Shown here piece by piece: positions 26,940 to 35,500 of a DNA stretch of 64,000 bases (its first letter is position 1; each line of letters opens with the position of its first letter). Under the pieces are notes generated by a model, which worked only from the letters and a program-made list of their open reading frames with translations, searched no databases and was not told where the DNA came from. The DNA lies in contig NZ_CP025795.1 in NCBI RefSeq assembly GCF_002906655.1, positions 310,001-374,000 on the forward strand, in the 5' to 3' direction. The DNA comes from Vibrio hyugaensis (GTDB taxonomy: Bacteria > Pseudomonadota > Gammaproteobacteria > Enterobacterales > Vibrionaceae). Both the position numbers and the translations under genes were made by a program.

Positions 26940-28058
26940 TTAGTTAGTTGTTTCTAGGACGCGGCCGACTAGTAGGCTTGGTGCCCCTGTTATGAATAAC
27001 ATCTGTGCTAGTGGTATCCACTCTATTAAATTGGAGGGAGAGCGAAACAAAATATACAAACCTGCAGTTAATGTCACATGAATGAGCACACCGTACATGA
27101 CTTGTTGATAGACTTTTTGCCTATTTTTCATTGTGGAAAAAGTAATCGTAAATACAATCATGGGTACAAATATCTGGCTTAGGGTCGACAAGCTGGGGAT
27201 ATCCGAGCCTATGAAGACCAACAGGAAAGCGTGAGTTAAGAAAAACGCAATACTTCCTGACAAAATAACTCGCCACCAGCTAAATACCTTTGCTTGATAG
27301 TTCGCATATAAAGATTCTACGCTGTGTTCATTCGAAGAAAAGACAGCTTTGATAATATGCCTTTCCTTCATTGTATGAAACGTTGTAGGTGTCCTAACTT
27401 GCTTGTTTTCAGGGTCAACACACACATACCGAAAAAAGTTTTTGTCTCGTGCAAATTTGTTTGAGAGCTTCTTCACTAGTTGAAATTGTTCATTACTAGA
27501 TGCACCAATGAGAATCGTCGTGACTGCTACGGTATGAAGACTGCTCTTTTCAATTTCATAGTTTGCTAGAACTTCTCTTCGAACATTATTACAAAGTTGG
27601 ACAAGCCATTCACGACTAGGAAGTGAATGGCTTGGTTCAGAAAACAAGATGATTTGAGTGTTGACTGGAGTTGCCTTCACTAAAATTCTAGAACCATAGT
27701 GTTTAAGGGGCAAAAGCTCAGGAAGTGTAACTCTATTAGGTTTCCAGGTGTCATCACTTTCTCCTTGAGTGACTGCTCTATCCAAACTCCCTCCAACCGT
27801 TGGTAGGCTGTCGTGATAGCTTTGGCATGCTTCGAGGTAGTCTAAAACATTCTGTTCAAGAGAGTCCGGTTCGCTATGTTCTAGTTTGTACTCCCATTCC
27901 TCTTGCTCAGGGAGCATGGTTGTTTGCTCGTCAGCATCGATTAACAAACTATAGTTCTGTTCGATGAGTAGACGGTGAATGAAAGCTTGTTCAAAAAGTT
28001 TTTTATTCATGTTAGTTATAATATTCGTCTCTGTAGCATATCGATTGCTTACAAGCAT
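26940..28058 (-). CDS. Unknown membrane protein downstream of the immunity-like genes
   Basis: 372 aa, not recognised. The first 240 residues look soluble and charged; the last 120 hold about four transmembrane helices (ILSGSIAFFLTHAFLLVFIG, IFVPMIVFTITFS, VMYGVLIHVTLTAGLYILF, IPLAQMLFITGAPSLLVG). It does not share the VYTW or KKPE signatures of the four paralogues upstream. The ATG at 28058 is three bases after the stop of the preceding gene, suggesting translational coupling; an internal ATG at 28010 is an alternative. Position suggests a part in the same effector/immunity transcription unit. Confidence 0.5.
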   Translation of the reverse strand: MLVSNRYATETNIITNMNKKLFEQAFIHRLLIEQNYSLLIDADEQTTMLPEQEEWEYKLEHSEPDSLEQNVLDYLEACQSYHDSLPTVGGSLDRAVTQGESDDTWKPNRVTLPELLPLKHYGSRILVKATPVNTQIILFSEPSHSLPSREWLVQLCNNVRREVLANYEIEKSSLHTVAVTTILIGASSNEQFQLVKKLSNKFARDKNFFRYVCVDPENKQVRTPTTFHTMKERHIIKAVFSSNEHSVESLYANYQAKVFSWWRVILSGSIAFFLTHAFLLVFIGSDIPSLSTLSQIFVPMIVFTITFSTMKNRQKVYQQVMYGVLIHVTLTAGLYILFRSPSNLIEWIPLAQMLFITGAPSLLVGRVLETTN

Positions 28059-28061
28059 TCC

Positions 28062-29222
28062 CTATAACTTCTTTGCCTTGTAAATAGCGGGTAGCTCATG
28101 TTCTTTACTCAGTATTCTTTCTAATCTCTCTTCGAAGCGCTTTGGTTTTTTAGAAATAAAAAAGTAAGTTTTAGGAGGGGCTCTTTCAAATACCTCGCCC
28201 GTAATTATTGCTTGTTTGCCATACTTCATGAAGTCAACTATCTGGGCTAGCAGGAAATTTTGGTTTCCTTGTTCACTATTTACATGGTTTCGTGAGGTGG
28301 TTTCGAGACAAAAAGTACGAGGCTTAAAGGTACTGAAAGCCAAAGCTTTCTCACCGAGTAGGCAAAAAAATCCGCCATGTAAATCGATGTATCGATAGCC
28401 TAGGTTCTGAAATGAGCATGCAGAGATTTTGCCTAAACGCCATGTGTAAACAATCCCTTGTTTTCGATCAAAGTGCAGATAAGCTCTGCGAGGAATGGCA
28501 AGAATGGCGGCAGATATAATGATGGCGAATAAGAGATAAGCGGCATTAAATCTCATTGTTTCTTTTAATCGTTCTTTTTCTGACTCTGTGCCATGTGAAT
28601 TTATTGCTTTTATATATCGAATTGGTGAGCTTGTTTCCTTGTCGGATATCAACACTTGGTAGAAGTTTATCCTTCGCTGGTCATCTTGGAGTAGGGCATC
28701 AATATCCTCGCCTCTGCGCTTTCTGGTAAATACGAAGTATTCGTATGTAAAGGTTCGCGGGTTGATGGAAGTGCGTGAAATTATGCTGAGATATCGGCTT
28801 TTATCGGGCGTTATATCTTGCTCTAATTCCTCTAAAGTAGCGTTAGCATCCCTAACAAGGTAATTACTTGGCCCAAAATCAGCGATACGCCATAGGCCAA
28901 AGGCCCAAACGAGAGCTAAGATAGGTAGTAACAAAAGCACTCTCAGCTTATGCGAAGATGCATCTTTGATGGTCAGTATGTCGTTATTTACTGACATGAT
29001 CGGTGGTAATGGATCATCGTACGGTGCTGAATTAGCATGATTTTCTGAACGGGCAACCCAATCCATTATAGGCTGATAGTGCTTTCTATTCAGTGAAGCC
29101 ATTAATAAGAGAAGGCTTCCGCCAATAGCAGGCATTGCAGGGATAGGGATTTCTCCAGTCAAAACGCGCTGAAAAAACTCCGTAGCTTCATTTAGCCAAT
29201 AAAGTACTGTCTCTAAATCCAT
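28062..29222 (-). CDS. Immunity-like membrane protein, paralogue 4
   Basis: 386 aa, the longest member of a four-copy family in this window. Features are an extra N-terminal hydrophobic segment (IPAMPAIGGSLLLLMASL), the motif PPIMSVNNDILTIKD, a membrane helix, a periplasmic-sized loop, a second helix, then FDRKQGIVYTWRLGKISACSFQNLGY and the C-terminal KKPKRFEERLERILSKEHELPAIYK. Copies in tandem behind a pore-forming T6SS effector suggest immunity proteins that sit in the inner membrane. This copy is separated from the other three by 427 bases containing a decayed gene fragment. I suspect the family corresponds to DUF6708 but could not check. Confidence 0.6.
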   Translation of the reverse strand: MDLETVLYWLNEATEFFQRVLTGEIPIPAMPAIGGSLLLLMASLNRKHYQPIMDWVARSENHANSAPYDDPLPPIMSVNNDILTIKDASSHKLRVLLLLPILALVWAFGLWRIADFGPSNYLVRDANATLEELEQDITPDKSRYLSIISRTSINPRTFTYEYFVFTRKRRGEDIDALLQDDQRRINFYQVLISDKETSSPIRYIKAINSHGTESEKERLKETMRFNAAYLLFAIIISAAILAIPRRAYLHFDRKQGIVYTWRLGKISACSFQNLGYRYIDLHGGFFCLLGEKALAFSTFKPRTFCLETTSRNHVNSEQGNQNFLLAQIVDFMKYGKQAIITGEVFERAPPKTYFFISKKPKRFEERLERILSKEHELPAIYKAKKL

Positions 29223-29437
29223 GGAAATTTTACTTTAATAAGTTTACTTTTAATTTTAACTGAATAGTTTGTTTTTAATACTTTTGATATAAAGCAGTTA
29301 ACCCCATTAATAATGTTTAGGTGAACTTTTTTTGTTGTGTAAATAACTTATCTTATAGTCAAGATAGAATAAACATTAGATAAAATGCAGTACTTTGAGC
29401 TTGACTTGGTTGTTCGTTTTGTGAACTTTGTTCAGTT

Positions 29438-29620
29438 TTAGTCTGGAGAACTAATAGGGCGTGTTTGCTTGAGTAAGTTAGGCAGTACTTGAGCAGCTGT
29501 GACCGAAGATAAATTCAACTTAGCGATAATAATCTCACAAGCGGGCTGTATCGTATTGTAAAGTTCTGGTCGCTGGTGCTCTCTTTCAATATCCCTTTCG
29601 AGCTGCGATTCATATTCTTC
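29438..29620 (-). pseudogene. Decayed coding fragment between immunity-like genes
   Basis: A 60-codon frame ending at 29438 reads as protein-like (EEYESQLERDIEREHQRPEL, then NTIQPACEIIIAKL) but has no start codon after the preceding in-frame stop. It is probably the 3' remnant of a lost gene. Family not recognised. The rest of 29223-29649 is AT-rich and may hold the promoter of the gene at 29222. Confidence 0.35.
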
Positions 29621-29649
29621 TCATGCGTAAAGAAGACTCACCGGACATC

Positions 29650-30551
29650 TTAGATCAAACGCTTGAGGTACAGGCCTGGCAAGTCATGCTCATGCTTTAA
29701 TATTTCATCGAGCCTCGCATCAAAATCTTCTGGCTTTTTGTCTTTAGTTTGCCATGTTTTCGGAAGCTTTCTTTCAAAACTAGAGCTTTTAATCACGGCT
29801 TGTTTTCCTTCGTCCATAAAAGCAAATAATTGGGCTAATAGAAGATTATTGTCGCGCTTTTGATTGAAAAACATCGCTTCTGAAGGCTGAACGAGAAACT
29901 CGACTTCTTTATATGTATAGCCATTACCTGCTTTTTTCTTTTCGCCATATAAAAACAGCCTTAAACCAACTGTCTTTTCGCGAAAACCTATATTTTCAAA
30001 ACGACAGGCAGCTACACGTCCTTTGCGCCATGTGTAAACAATCTGTTTTTCTCTATCGAAAAAGAGATACGCCATAATACGAAAGCGGAAGTACCAATAG
30101 ATTAGCGCTATACAAATAAGGAACATTAAAAAATTAATGACCAAATTCTCTTTAAGGTTTTTTTATGACTTTCAACGCTATAATTGAACACTGCATTAAT
30201 ATAATCAAAAGTCGTTGCATTTCCACTATCACCTAATAGGGCTTCAAAATAATTAACATCCTCTTCACTCAACACTGATTTGTGCTCTAAAGCATTTTTT
30301 GCTGCATATACTTCACTTGGACTTGGGCCTATGTTAGAGATTAGAAAAGCCAAGAAACACCAAGCGCCAATAACCATAGGTAGCACATAATGTGAACTAT
30401 AATTATGCACACCACTTCTAATCGCCAAAATACGATTATTAACCGTCATAATGGGCTCTCGCGGATCATCTAACGCGACTATTTCTATTTCATCTAAGCA
30501 CTCATCTTTTATCTTAATGAGCTTGTTGATACCGCTTCTATCTCTGAGCAC
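29650..30551 (-). pseudogene. Immunity-like membrane protein, paralogue 3, frameshifted
   Basis: Two overlapping frames together make one family member. The frame 30126-30551 gives the N-terminal half (PREPIMTVNNRILAIRSG, first helix, loop, ends SHKKTLKRIWSLIF). The frame 29650-30144 gives the second helix and the C-terminal half (FDREKQIVYTWRKGRVAACRFENIGF, KKPEDFDARLDEILKHEHDLPGLY). They join if one base is added in the run of seven A (plus-strand T run 30158-30164), giving HKKNLKENLVINF. The 5' end is also odd: a GTG without a ribosome site, preceded by two A6 runs. Either a broken gene, a slippage-controlled gene, or a sequencing error. Confidence 0.65.
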
Positions 30552-30602
30552 TGATTTTTTGTTTTTTCAAGCTAGTTATCCAGTTGTTGTTTGGAAAAAG
30601 GC

Positions 30603-31550
30603 CTATATCGCATGACCTTTGGGCCTGCGAGTTTGGTAGTGCTGGACTAAATCCCCTTCAGCCTTTAATGCTGCATCTACACGTCCTTCAAAGTTTTCTG
30701 GCTTGGGATCAATTCGCCAAAATAGCTTTGCGGGTTTGCGCTTAAACGACGGCACTGTGATAACTGCCTCTTTACCATGATCCATAAACGCAAGAATTTG
30801 CGCTAATGGGTAGGTGGTATCGGCTTCGGTATGAAAAGCGAGCTTACCCGTATCAATACCGACAATCGCCATCGGGCGATAGCCCTTCTGCTTTTTGTTT
30901 TCAAACTGCAACACGATATTGATACCAACTTGGTTTTCAATCAGCCCCATTTTATCAAAGTAGGCAGCTCCAACCCTTCCATGGCGCCACGAGTAAACAA
31001 TTTGGCGTTCGCGGTCAAAGTAGACTTCGGCATCTCTGGGTTTTAGAAAGAAAATGAGCCACATAGCAATGCTCGGTAATAAGAAAAAGCATAAAAGATA
31101 AAAACCACTCATGAAATGCTCAAGTGTACCGGCTACTTCCTTAGCTCTTATATAAGTAGACCATGTCACCTCGCCATTTTCGTTGAGCAGTGCTCTGTAA
31201 CGCTTTTCAATATCGTCAGTTCTGTAAGATGGGTTTGGCAGCGCCCTTTGTTCCTCAACATATTCGAGCATTTCATGTGCATACACCTGCTCACTTTCAA
31301 AATCAGGCAGCAAATCATTAAGCATATAAATCGATAAAAAGCTAAACACCAGCATCAGAGGAATAAGGATCGCATTGCGCCGGTTATGATAGCCTGTTCT
31401 TACGGTTAGCACCTTATCATCTACCGACACTATAGGGTCGAGTGGGTCTTCCATCGGAATGACAATTACCTCAGAGCGAAACTCCTGCCACCACTTGGAA
31501 AAAGGTTGGGCTTTAGTAGTAAACATGCCCCAAAATCGACGTTTCATCAT
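30603..31550 (-). CDS. Immunity-like membrane protein, paralogue 2
   Basis: 315 aa. Same plan as its neighbours: LDPIVSVDDKVLTVRTG, helix (AILIPLMLVFSFLSIYML), loop of about 80 residues, helix (FYLLCFFLLPSIAMWLIFFL), FDRERQIVYSWRHGRVGAAYF, and C-terminal FMDHGKEAVITVPSFKRKPAKLFWRIDPKPENFEGRV. GGAAG precedes the paired ATGs. It lies 62 bases after paralogue 1. It is clearly diverged from the other copies, as expected if each neutralises a different effector variant (inference). Confidence 0.65.
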   Translation of the reverse strand: MMKRRFWGMFTTKAQPFSKWWQEFRSEVIVIPMEDPLDPIVSVDDKVLTVRTGYHNRRNAILIPLMLVFSFLSIYMLNDLLPDFESEQVYAHEMLEYVEEQRALPNPSYRTDDIEKRYRALLNENGEVTWSTYIRAKEVAGTLEHFMSGFYLLCFFLLPSIAMWLIFFLKPRDAEVYFDRERQIVYSWRHGRVGAAYFDKMGLIENQVGINIVLQFENKKQKGYRPMAIVGIDTGKLAFHTEADTTYPLAQILAFMDHGKEAVITVPSFKRKPAKLFWRIDPKPENFEGRVDAALKAEGDLVQHYQTRRPKGHAI

Positions 31551-31612
31551 TAAGCACTTCCACTAGCCTTGAGAATAATGCGATAGAACCGGGTTAGTTG
31601 CGGTAAATCTCA

Positions 31613-32563
31613 CTACTCTTGTAAATACCTATACAATTTTGGAAGCTCATGTTCTCGCTCCAAAAGCTTTTCCAATCGTTCTTCGAAAGGCTCTGGTTTT
31701 TTATCAATCATAAAATATGTTTTAGGTTGCGGACGGTGAAACTGTTCGCCCGTAATAACTGCACTTTTTCCATTTTCCATAAAGTTGAAGATTTGTTGAA
31801 AGAAGTCATTATTGTCTCGAGCAGTATTAAGGATTACTTTACGAGTAGGTTGTATTCTGATTGGAACCATATCGTATCCACCTTTACTCTTTTTATTTTC
31901 AGCGTATAAGTAAAAGACAATACCGGAACTTTTCTCCAAGAATCCCAAGTTTTCAAATCGACAAGCGGCTACACGTCCATAGAACCAGGTGTAAACAATC
32001 CCTCGTTTTCGGTCAAAGAAAATATCTGTAGGTCTTAACGTTCTTATGAAAAACACAGTCACGAGAAAAACGATTAAAGCCGAAACACCAGTAGCTTCAA
32101 GTCGTTTTTTTAAGCCTTTACGTGCACCTTCATGACCAACTTTGTATACGGCTCGAATATAATTTACCAATGAATAATCACCATTATTAGCAAACATTAT
32201 TTTATAATACGAATAATCTCGCGAATCATAGTCATCAAAATAGCCTCCATTTTGTTCTTTTTCTTGATAGTGAATCAACAACTCTTTACCACGAGATATA
32301 GAAGCTGAATTTAAGCCCAAATCGCTTAATATAAAAATAAATAGAAACCAAACCACTACCACAACAGGAATAAGGTAAACGGAACGAATATCGTGCCTTG
32401 CATCGCGGATAGATATAATATCATCCGTAACCTGCATAAATGGCTCTGGTGGTTGACCAGTAGGCTCTATAACTTTACGATTGGCAAATTCATCTCGCCC
32501 ATCCACCAACTTTTGCGCGTACCGAAACCTAACTAGGGAATCTTCAGTATTGACTTCACTCAT
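31613..32563 (-). CDS. Immunity-like membrane protein, paralogue 1 (effector-adjacent)
   Basis: 316 aa, beginning 12 bases after the effector stop with AGGA seven bases before its ATG, so it is almost certainly co-transcribed and is the best candidate for the cognate immunity protein. It shows PFMQVTDDIISIRDARHDIR, two membrane helices (VYLIPVVVVVWFLFIFILSD and SALIVFLVTVFFI), FDRKRGIVYTWFYGRVAACRF, and FMENGKSAVITGEQFHRPQPKTYFMIDKKPEPFEERL. Membrane location fits protection against a pore-forming toxin. Confidence 0.7.
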   Translation of the reverse strand: MSEVNTEDSLVRFRYAQKLVDGRDEFANRKVIEPTGQPPEPFMQVTDDIISIRDARHDIRSVYLIPVVVVVWFLFIFILSDLGLNSASISRGKELLIHYQEKEQNGGYFDDYDSRDYSYYKIMFANNGDYSLVNYIRAVYKVGHEGARKGLKKRLEATGVSALIVFLVTVFFIRTLRPTDIFFDRKRGIVYTWFYGRVAACRFENLGFLEKSSGIVFYLYAENKKSKGGYDMVPIRIQPTRKVILNTARDNNDFFQQIFNFMENGKSAVITGEQFHRPQPKTYFMIDKKPEPFEERLEKLLEREHELPKLYRYLQE

Positions 32564-32575
32564 CTTTTAATCCTA

Positions 32576-35500
32576 TTAAATATTGCTATAGTTACCATCA
32601 ATCATGCCGTGGTAGGTTTTTACTAAATGACCCTCGCGAGTAACCATACGCTTTGGTACTGTGATACCCGGACTTTGCTCATAATACCAACGAACTTCCA
32701 GTGTTTCTCCAGGTTCACTCTCCATTATGACCGAAAAGTAGATATTGAAATTTTGACAGAGCTCAGATAGGGCGTACTGTGGGAATCTCTCTATATCGGT
32801 CTCCGCCTCAGATAATGCTTTTCTAAAGGCTTCCGTTGCTTCTGGATTTAAAGAAGCCTCAACTTGCGTACTATTTTTTGCTGGATAAGTTTGCCCTATG
32901 TTTATCACTCTTGTGTTGTAAACCGCCGCAATGATATTTGATTCACCAAGCTTAAAGTTTGGTAGTCTGAACTCGTATGTATAACACTTTTTGGTTGTAG
33001 ATATCTCGGAGACTTCCACAAGCATTCGTGGCTGGTAAAAATAATTTAAAAACTCTTGTTGTTCAATCTGCAGTGCCAGTTGATATTTGTCACTTTGATA
33101 ATGTTTGGCAGCAACTGCTAAGCGTTTTGGAATCGTGAACTCTCCGCCATCTTCGAAATACCAGAACGAATATTTATCACCTTTTCCCCAAAACCCACGA
33201 TATAACAAGTTATCAAAATCTGACTTAAAGCCAATTTTTTTTGCCGCATCTGCGGCGAGCAAAAATATCATGCCAAAGAGGAAGAAATAGGCATTACCAT
33301 ACCTTATCGTTGCCATATTTCTTAGCGTCATAACAGGCCCAGCTAAGAAAAAGGTAGATCCTAGTATTGTATATATATGACCATTAAATAATGCTCGATT
33401 GCCAGTTTGATAAGCGTCATAAGCTCCGTAGCCAGATGAAGCCATTACTGCCAAGTTAGAAATTATAACAAGCTTAGAAATCGTGCTCCCATTTGAAATG
33501 CTTTCTAGACTACCAATAAGCGAATCAATCTTTGCGGTTATCACGTTCCTGGCCCCAATGGCCTTTGTCGACAATAACTGAGGCAAACCAGATCTCAATG
33601 CATAATGAACACCATTTGAATTGAGCAATCTCTTTTGGAGAAGTAACTTTGCGCGAGACACACTAACAAAATCGGTAATGCCCGCAGACAAAGCCGTGAC
33701 TATTTTAGCATAGTCGAGCATTGTATCCGTTTCTGTTCCACGTCTGAGAGGATCAGCTTTCTCGAAGGCACTACTTTGTATTAGCTGAATAAGGACATCA
33801 ATATTGGCGCGCAGTGAAACCATAGAGATAGCTCCATCCCCTCCTTTCCCAAGTAGTTCGAGTGATGACTCGGCAGTAAAATTGGAGAAACGTCCACCAA
33901 ACCTTGGAATTTCAAGTTCAGGCCATTTTGCACCTTTTGCACTGGATTCAAATTCGGGCATTCTGTTTTTCCATTGACTATTTGCCCAATTAATCATTTT
34001 CTTTCCAGCATGATGAGCTGTGATTGCTCTGTTCAGTGGGCTATCATGTTTGCCAATAGAATCAATATTTTTGGCCAACACTTCTGCTAGTTTGTCCAGA
34101 GTTATTCTCACATGTCCGTCGATCTCTTTTATACCGAATCCTTTCTCAAAGAAGATAGGTATGAAGTTTAACAGCTTTGTGAAAGCGAGCGGCCTTAAAA
34201 TTAGTGCTGACGTTATCGTTCCTTTTTGTACATATTTTGAAGATGAACTGATCCAACAATAAACAAACTCTAAAATATTCGCTGTGTTTTTAGTAAGAGC
34301 TTTGGTCACATCACTCCAATCAACATCATCTTGACATTGAAGTAGGATTGCCTCTAAATGCCGTTGGTACGTTACGTAGGCAGAATCTTCTGCAGCCTCG
34401 TCACTCACCATATAAAAGACAACTTTTTGGCCTTCTTCGGTACCTTCGATTCCATCCAACGTGGCTTGCATCACTCTGCTTAGTTTTTCAATTTCTTTCA
34501 CTTTATTCTTTGGGGATTGAGAATAAAAATAAAGGTCGAAATAAGCATTTAAAGAACCTAGGGAGTTATCTGAAAGCGCCTTGTAAGCGAAAGCGGAATA
34601 GAGCTCTAAAATTTCTTTTCTTCGCGCTTTCGCTTGCTCTTTGACAACGGAATTATCTTGGTAAAAGTTATTTAGTTCGGTAAGGTCGACATTTTCATTA
34701 ATAGATTCCTTGACCACTCCACTGCCGCTTTTTTGCAATTGTAAAATAATATCTCCAATTGTCTTTGGGTATACTCTGCCTGCTTCAAAAGCCTTTTCTG
34801 CGATAAACAACATTGATAATGATAATGCGATGTCTGCCTGCCGCCCAACTGGATCAAACAAAGCGACAAGTGTTCCTTCTTTCTTTTCACTGTGACTTTT
34901 TTGCATGGTTTCCACTATCCCTAAAGGGGAAAGGTAGTGGTTATTTTCCGTAGTGAAAACATCGAGCCCCATCGGATTGGCTTGACTGTTGTTCTGATTA
35001 GCCAACCACTTCTCATCGCTTCTGCGATAATCCTCAACCAAGGCGCTGAGGTTCTCTTGCGTTGCCTCTTGGCTAAACTCGGTTTGCGGTGAACTCAAAT
35101 CCACTTGCTGCATTGCTTTGCCCCGCCACTCTTGATCACCGTTCATGTTATCGATGATTTCGGCCGCCCATTCATGCTCAGAGTAAACGATAGAGATTTT
35201 TTTCGCTTTCGGCGTCACAAACGCAAAAGGATAAAAAGTGGAACCCGAAGAGGTATCGAGCGTTAGTCCACCTTGGGCATTTTCTTCATTAGTGAAATAG
35301 TATTTCTCAAACTTTTCAATCACACCTGTCGCGGTTTCAGTTTGGGCGTACTTGAAGATGTGTAAAGGTGAGTCCTCCTCTTCGTTCTCTTCTTTGATGT
35401 ACAACCAACCTTCACGTAGAAGGCGAAGCAGATAACCACCGGTGTCTTTAAGCCCTGTCGCGCTACTCATTTCTGTCATGCTCGGCGGTGCTTGCGCTGG

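Noticed and set aside
29223..29649. Insertion-sequence remnant
   Set aside because: No terminal inverted repeats, target duplication or transposase motif could be seen; only an unidentified coding remnant is supported.
30126..30551. The 141-aa ORF as a separate small gene
   Set aside because: It aligns with the N-terminal half of the neighbouring paralogues and its continuation is in the next frame, so it is described as half of one frameshifted gene.
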